Shown here: positions 1 to 13,578 of the stretch, in pieces
How positions within the stretch are numbered: position 1 is the stretch's first letter
How the letters are laid out: every line of letters starts with the position of its first letter
Notes under the pieces: model-generated
The model's database searches: none
What the model was told of the DNA's origin: nothing
Seen by the model: only the letters and a program-made list of their open reading frames with translations
Assembly: GCA_018394295.1 (NCBI GenBank)
Contig: CP074573.1
Location: 2,239,156 to 2,303,155, forward strand
DNA length: 64,000 nucleotides
Source: Mycoplasmatota bacterium
GTDB lineage: Bacteria > Bacillota_I > Bacilli_A > Haloplasmatales > Haloplasmataceae
Direction: 5' to 3'
Program-made: the position numbers and the translations under genes

Positions 1-1546
<1,546 letters not shown>

Positions 1547-1567
1547 TACTCACAATTACGCCATATT

Positions 1568-1596
1568 ATCATATCACTTATGCGCAATTTTGTCAA
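1568..1596 (-). promoter_or_regulatory. rrn promoter P1 (nearest to 16S)
   Basis: On the minus strand: -35 TTGACA (1591-1596), a 17-bp spacer, and -10 TATGAT (1568-1573) preceded by TGA, an extended -10. It is the innermost of five evenly spaced promoters. Confidence 0.85.
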
Positions 1597-1643
1597 CTTT
1601 TTTGTTTAATTTTATTTTATCGTTTTACCGACGACAATATAAG

Positions 1644-1672
1644 ATTTTATCACTTGTTTCCCTCATTGTCAA
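1644..1672 (-). promoter_or_regulatory. rrn promoter P2
   Basis: Minus strand: -35 TTGACA (1667-1672), 17-bp spacer, -10 TAAAAT (1644-1649), with TGA just before the -10. It lies 76 bp upstream of P1. It forms one half of a 158-bp duplicated two-promoter module (P2+P3 match P4+P5). Confidence 0.85.
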
Positions 1673-1720
1673 CAACTTTATTCATTTATTTTTTATGTTG
1701 TTTTAACATCGGGATTTAAG

Positions 1721-1749
1721 ATTCTATCACTGTTTTATTATTTAGTCAA
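1721..1749 (-). promoter_or_regulatory. rrn promoter P3
   Basis: Minus strand: -35 TTGACT (1744-1749), 17-bp spacer, -10 TAGAAT (1721-1726), extended -10 TGA. It lies 77 bp upstream of P2. Confidence 0.8.
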
Positions 1750-1801
1750 CCACTTGTTTTTTCCAATTTCATTGATTTAAATTTTTGAAATAGCGAGATA
1801 G

Positions 1802-1830
1802 ATTGTATCACTTATATCCTATCCTGTCAA
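1802..1830 (-). promoter_or_regulatory. rrn promoter P4
   Basis: Minus strand: -35 TTGACA (1825-1830), 17-bp spacer, -10 TACAAT (1802-1807), extended -10 TGA. It is the counterpart of P2, displaced by exactly 158 bp. Confidence 0.82.
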
Positions 1831-1878
1831 CAACTTTACTCATTTATTTTCTTTGTTGTTTCAGTATCAGGATTTAAG

Positions 1879-1907
1879 ATTCTATCACTGTTTAATTACT
1901 TAGTCTA
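1879..1907 (-). promoter_or_regulatory. rrn promoter P5 (outermost)
   Basis: Minus strand: -35 TAGACT (1902-1907), 17-bp spacer, -10 TAGAAT (1879-1884), extended -10 TGA. It is the counterpart of P3 at 158 bp. Its weaker -35 makes it the least certain of the five. Confidence 0.65.
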
Positions 1908-1945
1908 CCACTTGTTTTTTCCAATTTAGTCGTCTAGTTTTTAGA

Positions 1946-1977
1946 ATCTTAACAGGTAATTATCTAGCTGTTAAGAT
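1946..1977. repeat. Perfect 10-bp inverted repeat upstream of the rrn promoters
   Basis: ATCTTAACAG (1946-1955) and CTGTTAAGAT (1968-1977) are separated by 12 nt. It lies between the tRNA-Leu terminator and P5. It could be an RNA hairpin or a protein-binding site; no poly-U tract follows on either strand. Confidence 0.6.
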
Positions 1978-2041
1978 GAAATTGTTTATAATAGACCCTC
2001 TTATCAATTTAGAAAAGTGTCTATTTATGATAAAATCCACA

Positions 2042-2066
2042 AAATAAAAAACTCCACTTGGAGTTA
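2042..2066 (-). terminator. Intrinsic terminator after the tRNA cluster
   Basis: Minus strand: stem AACTCC / GGAGTT with a 4-nt loop followed by TTTTTTATTTT. It closes the 23S-5S-tRNA transcript just after tRNA-Leu, so the downstream 16S depends on its own promoters. Confidence 0.88.
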
Positions 2067-2071
2067 TATAG

Positions 2072-2160
2072 TGGTGCCTAGGACCGGGGTCGAACCGGTA
2101 CGGGATTTAACTCCCGCAGGATTTTAAGTCCTGTGCGTCTACCTATTCCGCCACCCAGGC
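2072..2160 (-). tRNA. tRNA-Leu (UAA)
   Basis: Minus strand, 89 nt with encoded CCA. Anticodon loop CTTAAAA gives anticodon UAA. The long variable arm (class II) fits Leu. It is last in the post-5S tRNA cluster. Confidence 0.96.
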
Positions 2161-2176
2161 AAATTAAATATATTAG

Positions 2177-2250
2177 TGGAGGCGCCAATCGGATTTGAAC
2201 CGATGATAAGGGAGTTGCAGTCCCGTGCCTTACCACTTGGCTATGGCGCC
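2177..2250 (-). tRNA. tRNA-Cys (GCA)
   Basis: Minus strand, acceptor GGCGCCA/TGGCGCC, discriminator U and encoded CCA. Anticodon loop CTGCAAC gives GCA. U73 is the known Cys identity base. Confidence 0.96.
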
Positions 2251-2308
2251 ATAATTATCACTAATTATTATATGCTTTTCTGATTAAATTGTCAAAAAAG
2301 ATTAAAAA

Positions 2309-2383
2309 TGGAGCCGGCGAAGGGAATCGAACCCTCATCCCCTGCATGGCAAGCAGGTATAATAGCCATTATACGACGCCGAC
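2309..2383 (-). tRNA. tRNA-Gly (GCC)
   Basis: Minus strand; anticodon loop TTGCCAT gives GCC; discriminator U; encoded CCA. A second Gly tRNA (UCC) lies at 8153-8226. Confidence 0.95.
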
Positions 2384-2388
2384 AATAC

Positions 2389-2465
2389 TGGTCGGGAAGA
2401 CAGGATTCGAACCTGCGACCTCTTGGTCCCAAACCAAGCGCTCTACCAAGCTAAGCTACTTCCCG
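2389..2465 (-). tRNA. tRNA-Pro (UGG)
   Basis: Minus strand; acceptor CGGGAAG/CTTCCCG; anticodon loop TTTGGGA gives UGG; CCA encoded. Confidence 0.96.
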
Positions 2466-2487
2466 ATTTTTATTTATTTAATTTTTA

Positions 2488-2564
2488 TGGCGCGCCCAGC
2501 AGGAGTCGAACCCACAACCTTTTGATCCGTAGTCAAACGCTCTATCCAGTTGAGCTATGGGCGC
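2488..2564 (-). tRNA. tRNA-Arg (ACG)
   Basis: Minus strand; acceptor GCGCCCA/TGGGCGC; anticodon loop CTACGGA gives ACG, expected to be edited to ICG by TadA; discriminator G; CCA encoded. Confidence 0.96.
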
Positions 2565-2570
2565 ATAAAA

Positions 2571-2646
2571 TGGCGGTCTCGACGGGAATTGAACCCGCGA
2601 TCTCCTGCGTGACAGGCAGGCATGTTAACCGCTACACCACGAGACC
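2571..2646 (-). tRNA. tRNA-Asp (GUC)
   Basis: Minus strand; acceptor GGTCTCG/CGAGACC; anticodon loop CTGTCAC gives GUC; discriminator G; CCA encoded. Confidence 0.96.
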
Positions 2647-2652
2647 ATTTTA

Positions 2653-2729
2653 TGGTGACCTGTACGGGATTTGAACCCGTGAATGCATGCGTGAAAGGCA
2701 TGTGTGTTAAACCGCTTCACCAACAGGCC
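2653..2729 (-). tRNA. tRNA-Glu (UUC)
   Basis: Minus strand; acceptor GGCCTGT/ACAGGTC; anticodon loop CTTTCAC gives UUC; CCA encoded. Confidence 0.96.
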
Positions 2730-2738
2730 GTTATTTAG

Positions 2739-2815
2739 TGGCGCCCCAACTAGGACTTGAACCTAGGACCCCATGATTAACAGTCATGTGCTCTAACCAA
2801 CTGAGCTATTGAGGC
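2739..2815 (-). tRNA. tRNA-Asn (GUU)
   Basis: Minus strand; acceptor GCCTCAA/TTGGGGC; anticodon loop CTGTTAA gives GUU; discriminator G; CCA encoded. It is first tRNA after 5S. Confidence 0.96.
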
Positions 2816-2822
2816 ACTTTTT

Positions 2823-2930
2823 AGCCTAGCAGCGACCTACTTTCGCGTGAACTATCATCGGCGCTATAGAGCTTAACTTCTGTGTTCGGGATGAGAACAG
2901 GTGTTTCCTCTATGCTATTACCACTAGACT
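2823..2930 (-). rRNA. rrf: 5S rRNA
   Basis: Minus strand, about 108 nt. Helix I pairs AGTCTAG at the 5' end with CTAGGCT at the 3' end. The loop containing CCCGAACACAGAAGTTAAG is typical of bacterial 5S. It lies between 23S and the tRNA-Asn cluster. Ends are estimated from pairing. Confidence 0.93.
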
Positions 2931-3017
2931 ATGTTTTTTTCTTTGAGATTGATCTCTCAAAACTAGATAATGTAAGTAATTATATCATACTTGTATGATA
3001 ATATTCGTATTTATTTA

Positions 3018-5907
<2,890 letters not shown>

Positions 5908-6019
5908 TAATAATTCTAAATAAATTTCTTTATTTAGTTACGCGCTTGTTCTTTGCTTAAGCTTTGTTTTTTGGTTGGTTTTACCCAACCTTTGTAAACA
6001 CTGCTGTTGTGTTTACTTT

Positions 6020-6037
6020 CTTACATTATCCAGTTTT
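6020..6037 (-). other. 23S processing stalk, 5' arm (pairs with 2959-2976)
   Basis: The sequence here is complementary to 2959-2976 beyond the 3' end of 23S with one mismatch in 18. The two arms bracket 23S and would form the long stem usually cut by RNase III-type enzymes during maturation. Confidence 0.75.
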
Positions 6038-6154
6038 CAAAGATCAATTTCTTTTTAGCTTATCGATTATATCATTTCCTAATTCATTGTCAACCAATAA
6101 ATTTTTCCATATTGGAATTTAGGAAATGTCTTTGACATTTTATTAAAAAGTCTT

Positions 6155-6229
6155 TGGTGGAGCCTAGGGATTCGAACCCCTGACCTCCTGCGTGCAAGGC
6201 AGGCGCTCTCCCAGCTAAGCTAAGGCCCC
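6155..6229 (-). tRNA. tRNA-Ala (UGC), 16S-23S spacer
   Basis: Minus strand; acceptor GGGGCCT/AGGCTCC containing the G3-U70 pair that identifies Ala; anticodon loop CTTGCAC gives UGC; CCA encoded. Confidence 0.97.
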
Positions 6230-6255
6230 ACTTTTTTTATCTACACGCTTTTTTA

Positions 6256-6332
<77 letters not shown>

Positions 6333-6435
6333 ATCCTATTAGGGCTTCTTTTGAGAGTTTCATCTCTCAAAACTAAACAGAACTTTTGATTCAAGTTAAA
6401 CCTTTGTGTGCTTTTTCTTTTTATTCTTTCTCCTT

Positions 6436-8068
<1,633 letters not shown>

Positions 8069-8090
8069 AAAATCACATAGAACATGAAAA

Positions 8091-8118
8091 ATTATACCAC
8101 GTAAAAAAATTATGTCAA
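8091..8118 (-). promoter_or_regulatory. Promoter between tRNA cluster and 16S copy 2
   Basis: Minus strand: -35 TTGACA (8113-8118), 16-bp spacer, -10 TATAAT (8091-8096) with TGG before it (extended -10). Both hexamers match consensus. Unlike the other 16S copy, only one such promoter is seen here. Confidence 0.85.
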
Positions 8119-8152
8119 TAAGTTTCTCCAAAATTTTCCATGGTATTATTTT

Positions 8153-8226
8153 TGGAGCGAGCGAAGGGAATCGAACCCTCACAGTCAGCTTGGAAGGCTG
8201 AGGTTCTACCATTAAACTACGCTCGC
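8153..8226 (-). tRNA. tRNA-Gly (UCC)
   Basis: Minus strand; acceptor GCGAGCG/CGCTCGC; anticodon loop CTTCCAA gives UCC; CCA encoded. It is last in the cluster leading into the rRNA operon. Confidence 0.96.
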
Positions 8227-8230
8227 AAAA

Positions 8231-8305
8231 TGGCTGGGCTAGCTGGATTCGAACCAGCGAGTGACGGAGTCAAAGTCCGTTGCCTTACCGCTTGGCTATA
8301 GCCCA
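8231..8305 (-). tRNA. tRNA-Gln (UUG)
   Basis: Minus strand; starts with U (TGGGCTA), typical of Gln; anticodon loop CTTTGAC gives UUG; CCA encoded. Confidence 0.96.
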
Positions 8306-8309
8306 ATAA

Positions 8310-8394
8310 TGGTGGAGAGGGACGGTTTCGAACCGCCGAACCCGTTGGGAGCAGATTTACAGTCTGCCGCGTTTAGCCACTTCGCTACCTCTCC
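8310..8394 (-). tRNA. tRNA-Tyr (GUA)
   Basis: Minus strand; class II long variable arm; anticodon loop CTGTAAA gives GUA; CCA encoded. Confidence 0.96.
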
Positions 8395-8401
8395 AAAAAA
8401 A

Positions 8402-8477
<76 letters not shown>

Positions 8478-8492
8478 ATGTAAAAAATAAAA

Positions 8493-8583
8493 TGGCGGAG
8501 TAAGAGGGATTTGAACCCTCGCGCCGGTTGCCCGACCTATACCCTTAGCAGGGGCACCTCTTCAGCCACTTGAGTATTACTCC
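8493..8583 (-). tRNA. tRNA-Ser (GCU)
   Basis: Minus strand; long variable arm; anticodon loop CTGCTAA gives GCU; discriminator G; CCA encoded. It is the first gene of the leftward tRNA/rRNA transcript. Confidence 0.96.
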
Positions 8584-8604
8584 ACTACTTCAAAACGCCA
8601 TTTT

Positions 8605-8633
8605 ATAATACACCATCCATTAATTCTTGTCAA
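8605..8633 (-). promoter_or_regulatory. Promoter of the Ser-Thr-Tyr-Gln-Gly tRNA cluster
   Basis: Minus strand: -35 TTGACA (8628-8633), 17-bp spacer, -10 TATTAT (8605-8610), just upstream of tRNA-Ser. Confidence 0.85.
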
Positions 8634-8670
8634 GAAGTAATCATCAATTTTTATAATTTTACAAATACTT

Positions 8671-10863
8671 CTATTCTGGTTTAATCATTGTTAATGCTAA
8701 ACGTCTACGAAGTAAATCAATATTTTCTACATACACAGTAACAATATCCCCAACATTCACTACATCCATAGGATGTTTAACAAATGCATTACTCATTTTT
8801 GATATATGGACTAATCCACCTTCTTTAACTCCGCAATCAACAAACGCACCAAAATCAACTACGTTTCGAACAGTTCCTTGTAACTCCATACCGATTTGTA
8901 AATCCTCTAATTTTTTAATTCCTTTTCTTAATAAAGGTTTAGCCAATTCATCACGAGGATCACGATTAGGTGCAATAAAGGCATCTAATATATCATTTAA
9001 AGTATGCTCACCTAAATTAGTAATATGCATGATTTGAGCCTTATCCGCTTGATTAATCGCATCAACTAACTTGTCAGTTCCTAAATCAGTTAACTCACAC
9101 CCTAAATGTTTTAAAATTAATAACGCATTATCATAATTTTCTGGATGAATTCCAGTTTTATCTAGAGGTTGATTTCCATCAACAATTCTTAAAAACCCAA
9201 TCGCTTGTTCATAAGATTTAGCACCAAAACGAGGCACTTTAATTAATTCTTTACGGTTTGTAAACTTACCACTATCATCGCGATACTTTACAATATTTTT
9301 CGCTACAGTTGCATTACAACCTGAAACATGTTTTAACAATGCTTCTGATGCAGTATTTACATTAACACCAACATGGTTAACCGTTGTTTCAACCACAAAG
9401 TTTAATGAATCTTTTAATTTACTTTGTGTAACATCATGTTGATATTGTCCTACACCAATCGATTTAGTATCAATTTTAACAAGTTCTGATAACGGATCTT
9501 GCAATCTTCTAGCAATTGATATAGCTGAGCGTTCTTCTACATTTAAATCTGGAAACTCTTTTCTAGCTAACTCTGAAGCAGAATAAACTGATGCTCCCGC
9601 TTCACTAACTATAATATATGAAACATCACGCTTAAGGTTACTTAAAACATTCACAATAAACTCCTCAGTTTCTCGTGAAGCTGTCCCATTCCCAATAGCA
9701 ACGATTTCAATCTGATAATCATTTATACATTTACTAATTAAATCCTGCGCTTCTTTAACACGATTATCATGAATTTTTTCACCTTTATATTTTTCATGTG
9801 GATAAATGACCCCTTTAGTTAACATCTTTCCTGTTTCATCCACAACTGCAAATTTACAACCCGTACGATACGCTGGGTCAACACCTAATACCATCTTCCC
9901 TTTCATCGGTGGTTGTAACAATAGATTCCTTAAATTTTCTGAAAATATATTAATCGCTTGTCCTTCTGCTTTTTCTTTTAATTCAGATCTGATTTCACGT
10001 TCAATCGAAGGTTTAATTAGTCGTTTATAACCATCATCACAAGCTGCCAATACATATGATGTAGTTACAGATTGATCATTAACAATCATCCGGTTGTAGA
10101 TAAAATTCATTATTTTATCTTTTGGTTCATCAATTGAGACACGAATGATTTTTTCATTATCACCACGATTAACTGCTAATATCCTATGTGAAACAATTTT
10201 ATTAATTGGTTCATGATAATCATAATACATTTCATAAACTTTTCTTTCATCTAATGATTCATCTTTAACTTTGGTTGTTAATTGTCCTTCTTTAACAAAG
10301 ACACCTTTAGTAAACTTTCTAATATCAGCATTGTCAGAAACCATTTCAGCGATAATATCTTGTGCACCTTGTAATGCTTGTGAAGTTTCATTTACTCCTT
10401 TTTCTTCATCTAAATATTTACTCGCTTCTTCTAATACATCAGCATCTTTTGGAAAGCTCAATAAAAACTGTGCTAATGGTTCTAACCCTTTCGCAATAGC
10501 ATCTGTTGCTCTAGTCTTTTTCTTTTCTTTATATGGTCTATATAAATCTTCAATATCTGATAATTTATCACATACTAAAATTTTATTTTTAAGTTCATCT
10601 GTTAATTTCCCTTTTTCAGAAATTAAACGAATGACATCATCTTTTCTTTTTAATAAATTTTGTTGATATTCATATTCTTTACTAATTTCACGAATTTGTT
10701 CTTCATTTAAAGCCCCTGTTACTTCTTTACGATATCGAGCAATAAAAGGCACCGTATTATTATCAGACAATAATTCTAATACCTTTGTTACTTGATCTAT
10801 TTTAATCTTTAAATCATTTGCGATTCTTATGATTAATTCATGAATAAAATTTAACTCTGTCAT
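8671..10863 (-). CDS. tex: Tex-family RNA-binding transcription accessory protein
   Basis: A 730-residue Tex/YdcI family protein, close to the usual 720. The N-terminal helical region carries the family motif VPFIARYRKEVTG (38-50). A YqgF/RNase H-like fold starts at about 324 (LGVDPAYRTGCK), a helix-hairpin-helix region lies at about 490-560, and a C-terminal S1 RNA-binding domain at about 645-718 contains GTVRNVVDFGAFVD. Tex proteins bind nucleic acid and are linked to transcription and RNA turnover; the exact substrate is not settled. A strong AGGAGG site precedes the ATG. The gene stands alone, ending about 40 bp before the tRNA promoter; I see no strong terminator in the gap. Confidence 0.95.
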   Translation of the reverse strand: MTELNFIHELIIRIANDLKIKIDQVTKVLELLSDNNTVPFIARYRKEVTGALNEEQIREISKEYEYQQNLLKRKDDVIRLISEKGKLTDELKNKILVCDKLSDIEDLYRPYKEKKKTRATDAIAKGLEPLAQFLLSFPKDADVLEEASKYLDEEKGVNETSQALQGAQDIIAEMVSDNADIRKFTKGVFVKEGQLTTKVKDESLDERKVYEMYYDYHEPINKIVSHRILAVNRGDNEKIIRVSIDEPKDKIMNFIYNRMIVNDQSVTTSYVLAACDDGYKRLIKPSIEREIRSELKEKAEGQAINIFSENLRNLLLQPPMKGKMVLGVDPAYRTGCKFAVVDETGKMLTKGVIYPHEKYKGEKIHDNRVKEAQDLISKCINDYQIEIVAIGNGTASRETEEFIVNVLSNLKRDVSYIIVSEAGASVYSASELARKEFPDLNVEERSAISIARRLQDPLSELVKIDTKSIGVGQYQHDVTQSKLKDSLNFVVETTVNHVGVNVNTASEALLKHVSGCNATVAKNIVKYRDDSGKFTNRKELIKVPRFGAKSYEQAIGFLRIVDGNQPLDKTGIHPENYDNALLILKHLGCELTDLGTDKLVDAINQADKAQIMHITNLGEHTLNDILDAFIAPNRDPRDELAKPLLRKGIKKLEDLQIGMELQGTVRNVVDFGAFVDCGVKEGGLVHISKMSNAFVKHPMDVVNVGDIVTVYVENIDLLRRRLALTMIKPE

Positions 10864-10922
10864 GATGACCTCCTAAATTAATATATGTAAATATTTTAAC
10901 ATATTTTTACAAATTTTAAAAT

Positions 10923-10944
10923 AAAAAAAAGTTGGCATCCAACT
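10923..10944 (-). terminator. Terminator of the candidate small RNA
   Basis: Minus strand: AGTTGG, loop ATG, CCAACT, then a run of eight T. It lies about 170 bp past the aminotransferase, behind a separate promoter. Confidence 0.8.
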
Positions 10945-11110
10945 GATTGATATCCAACTAAGAGTTACATTATAAAATTTTACTTATCTTAAAACCCAAT
11001 TTAATGGGGGGTCGTAGTCTCCCACGACCCATATTAGGGGTTATTATGAAAAGGGTATATGGGGGTGCAAAATAATATTTTTGCTGTAATACTACTTCTC
11101 GTAATATTAC
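10923..11110 (-). ncRNA. Candidate C-rich small RNA (about 190 nt)
   Basis: A gene-free unit with its own promoter and terminator on the minus strand. The promoter is TTAACA (11140-11145), 17 bp, TATAAT (11117-11122), so transcription would begin near 11110. The terminator is the stem AGTTGG/CCAACT (10930-10944) followed by eight U. Between them lie hairpins at 11086-11110, 11067-11084 (GCAAAA/TTTTGC) and 11009-11030 (GGGTCGT/ACGACCC). An apparently unpaired C-rich stretch at 11031-11066 carries CACCCCC, ACCCTTTT and AACCCCTAAT. Such C-rich loops are how several Bacillota regulatory RNAs pair with Shine-Dalgarno sites. No protein frame of note is present on either strand. I recognise no known RNA family; 6S and tmRNA features are not evident. 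Confidence 0.62.
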
Positions 11111-11116
11111 AAAGTA

Positions 11117-11145
11117 ATTATAGCATATAATTTATCTTTTGTTAA
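11117..11145 (-). promoter_or_regulatory. Promoter of the candidate small RNA
   Basis: Minus strand: -35 TTAACA (5/6 match), 17-bp spacer, perfect -10 TATAAT. It points away from the aminotransferase gene into a gene-free stretch that ends in a terminator. Confidence 0.75.
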
Positions 11146-11152
11146 GTGATTT

Positions 11153-11180
11153 GATAAAAAAAATAATGATTTTAATTATT
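11153..11180 (-). terminator. Weak A/T-only terminator after the aminotransferase
   Basis: Minus strand: AATAAT, 7-nt loop, ATTATT, then TTTTTT directly after the stop codon region. The stem has only A-T pairs, so some read-through is likely. Confidence 0.45.
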
Positions 11181-11189
11181 CAGTTATAT

Positions 11190-12335
11190 TTAAACTTTCT
11201 TGTTCGATTCAACAAACTCAGTTAGGCAGTTAATAAATCTTATAATATCTTTTATATCCTTACAACAAGAAACTCGAATATAATTTCCATAAGAATCTCC
11301 AAATAATATCCCTGGGACTAAAGCCACATGATAATTTTTAATAAAATATTGACAAAATTCCACTCCCGTCACCTGATAAGGACTAACATCAATAAAAACA
11401 TAATAACCACATGTGGCTTCAACATACTTTATCTTCAAAAATTTTAAAGAATCAAGTAATGTATTTAAATTATTTAAATAATATTTTCTAACAAACTGTA
11501 CAAAACATTCTTCTTCTAATGCCCCAAGCGCTGCTTTTTGCATGATAGTTGAAATACAACTTACAGATAAATAATTGATTTTTCTTAGTTCACGATTCAT
11601 TAATTCATCACATACTACATATCCAATACGATATCCTGTCATCATATGCGATTTAGATAATCCATTAATAAAGAAAAATCTTTTTTTCAAATCATCGTTA
11701 TTTATAAGTTCTGAAAAGGAAACAAAATCTTTAGTTGTATATTGTTTATAAATTTCATCAACAATAATATAGTAACTCTTAGATTTAAATAATGTTAAAA
11801 GCGAATCTTTTTCTGCTTTTGTATACGTCACACCCGTTGGATTATTAGGTTCATTAATAATGATTGCTTTTGTTTTTTCAGTAATCACTTCTTCTAATAC
11901 TTCAGGATTAACTTTAAATTGGTACTTACCACTATCAATAATAATTGCTTTCCCACCAAGTAAATCAATTAATTTAAGATAAGCTGGATAATAAGGGGCA
12001 ATTATAATAATTTCATCCTCACTTGATGTAATGATTGATAATAATACACTAAACAATGCCTGTGTACAACCATTAGTAATAATAATTTCTTTATCTGCCT
12101 GATACGTTGGATAATACTTTTCAATTAGGGTTTTTCGTAGTTTTTCATCACCTTCAATAGGACCATATTTAGTATCATTTGTTAATAAAGCTTCATATGC
12201 TTTTAACTTAGCATTAAAAGGACTATCAAAATGTCCTTCACCCATCGTTAAATCAATCCCTTTGGGGTCATCTTTAATTAATCGACTATAATAACGAACA
12301 GGATTCAATTTTATTTTCTTTAATCTTTTATTCAT
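11190..12335 (-). CDS. PLP-dependent aminotransferase, class I/II (fold type I)
   Basis: A 381-residue aspartate-aminotransferase-like enzyme. Diagnostic motifs are NEPNNPTG (161-168), VDEIY with the PLP-contacting Asp (192-196) and GLSKSH with the PLP lysine at K228; an Arg in TGYRIGY follows. The family exchanges amino groups between amino acids and 2-oxo acids, but the substrate cannot be read from sequence; aspartate, aromatic or branched-chain amino acids are all possible. The ATG is preceded by GTGGTGAT. The gene is monocistronic with no pathway partner beside it, so context does not help. Confidence 0.85.
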   Translation of the reverse strand: MNKRLKKIKLNPVRYYSRLIKDDPKGIDLTMGEGHFDSPFNAKLKAYEALLTNDTKYGPIEGDEKLRKTLIEKYYPTYQADKEIIITNGCTQALFSVLLSIITSSEDEIIIIAPYYPAYLKLIDLLGGKAIIIDSGKYQFKVNPEVLEEVITEKTKAIIINEPNNPTGVTYTKAEKDSLLTLFKSKSYYIIVDEIYKQYTTKDFVSFSELINNDDLKKRFFFINGLSKSHMMTGYRIGYVVCDELMNRELRKINYLSVSCISTIMQKAALGALEEECFVQFVRKYYLNNLNTLLDSLKFLKIKYVEATCGYYVFIDVSPYQVTGVEFCQYFIKNYHVALVPGILFGDSYGNYIRVSCCKDIKDIIRFINCLTEFVESNKKV

Positions 12336-12403
12336 AGTATCACCACTTCATTTTATGCACATGGATATTTAAAAAGTAGTAAATTAAATAAATATATGAA
12401 TAT

Positions 12404-12433
12404 AAATAAAAAGCTCCACTATTTGTGGAACTT
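12404..12433 (-). terminator. Terminator after the ydcC-like lipoprotein gene
   Basis: Minus strand: AGTTCCAC, loop, GTGGAGCT, then TTTTTATTT. One G-U pair in an 8-bp stem. Confidence 0.85.
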
Positions 12434-12447
12434 AATATTCACTACTA

Positions 12448-13455
12448 CTATTTTTTGGCATCTGCCATAAAAGAATTTGCTACACTATACATTTGATCAG
12501 GGTCTAAATGTTCAGATATAATCAGAAACTCAATACCATTATCATGCCATAGTAATGTAGTATCTGTTTGGAATGCGATACCGCTACAAATTAATACAGG
12601 ATCACCATAAATGATTTCTGAAGCACCTAACTCTTCATCAGTTGTTAAATATTCTTCAACAACTGTAAATGGAGCAGTTCCTTCAAATGTCATGATTGCT
12701 CTTTTACCTGTAATAATTTCTTTAACTGTTTCTTGTTTTAATGTTGTGCCATCAATTAAACCAGTTGGATACATGATTGTTCTTTCATCAAAAGTTGGTA
12801 AATCATCTTTGTAAGTACTAATCGCTTGATTCATACTATAATCTACTTTAAATTCATCTTCATTAAATTTAGGTTTATAATTGACATCTTCAAATAAAAC
12901 ATTTATTTTTTCATTATTGCTTGAATCAAATACAATAACTTCTTTAGGGAATAAAGTTTTTCCATCAATAACTATTTTTTGACTTGTTAATTCACTTGAT
13001 CGACGATACTTAACTTTCGTTTCAAATACATAATCTCCATTTTGTTCAGCGACAACAACGTTCTCATCATTTATTATATCTTTTACTAATGATTGGAATA
13101 AATATGGTTGAGAACTATTAAGTGGCCAATCACTTTGAAATTTAAAACTTTTATTTAAAGCTGGTGTTAATACAAATACGCCCTTTTCATTTTTTAAGAC
13201 AATTTGCACATTATTACTATCACGGTTTTTTAATGTCACTTTAAAGAAACTAGGTTCTTTATATTTTATATTGACATCAAATAAATGAGATTTGTTCATC
13301 TCTTTTATTTCCATGACAGCATCCACTTCAAATTTATCAATTTTTTCCATTTTTTCTCCGAGAGATTTGACAATATCTCCTTGAGATTTCTCACCACATG
13401 ACCCAAGTATAAAAACTATTACTATAATTAAAATAACTGATATAATTTTTTTCAT
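12448..13455 (-). CDS. YdcC-like outer-membrane-lipoprotein-sorting (LolA-fold) lipoprotein
   Basis: A 335-residue exported lipoprotein. The signal peptide ends in the lipobox LGSC, so the mature protein would be lipid-anchored at its first Cys. The rest is an extended beta-rich domain (MEIKEMNKSHLFDVNIKYKE and following) of the kind annotated as LolA/YdcC-like. In Bacillus subtilis ydcC lies next to acpS, as here (acpS is 390 bp away, same strand), which supports the assignment. I chose the ATG at 13455 rather than a GTG three codons earlier because AGGTGG sits at the right distance. YdcC/GerS-type proteins are linked to spores in some Bacillota; whether this organism sporulates is not shown here. 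Confidence 0.78.
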   Translation of the reverse strand: MKKIISVILIIVIVFILGSCGEKSQGDIVKSLGEKMEKIDKFEVDAVMEIKEMNKSHLFDVNIKYKEPSFFKVTLKNRDSNNVQIVLKNEKGVFVLTPALNKSFKFQSDWPLNSSQPYLFQSLVKDIINDENVVVAEQNGDYVFETKVKYRRSSELTSQKIVIDGKTLFPKEVIVFDSSNNEKINVLFEDVNYKPKFNEDEFKVDYSMNQAISTYKDDLPTFDERTIMYPTGLIDGTTLKQETVKEIITGKRAIMTFEGTAPFTVVEEYLTTDEELGASEIIYGDPVLICSGIAFQTDTTLLWHDNGIEFLIISEHLDPDQMYSVANSFMADAKK

Positions 13456-13578
13456 ATAATCCACCTCGCAAAACTTTTCAATTAATATTATGTCAAAAAA
13501 TACACAATTATTCTATAATGTATAAAATTATTACGAAAACAGATAATATTACTGAAAAATATATTTAGGAGGCGCTAT

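Larger units (their letters stand above)
1644..1929. repeat. 158-bp tandem duplication of a two-promoter module
   Basis: The segment holding P2 and P3 (about 1640-1798) recurs as P4 and P5 (about 1798-1945). Corresponding -10 boxes are exactly 158 bp apart (1644/1802 and 1721/1879), and long stretches such as ACTTGTTTTTTCCAATTT recur around 1752 and 1911. Confidence 0.85.

Noticed and set aside
2289-2674. Two frames across 2289-2674 (78 and 83 codons)
   Set aside because: The stretch is made of tRNA-Gly, Pro, Arg and Asp genes on the minus strand; the translations are the common tRNA-derived false proteins.
10923-11110. 6S RNA or tmRNA as the identity of the candidate RNA
   Set aside because: No long-range 5'-3' closing stem with central bubble as in 6S, and no tRNA-like ends or tag frame as in tmRNA.
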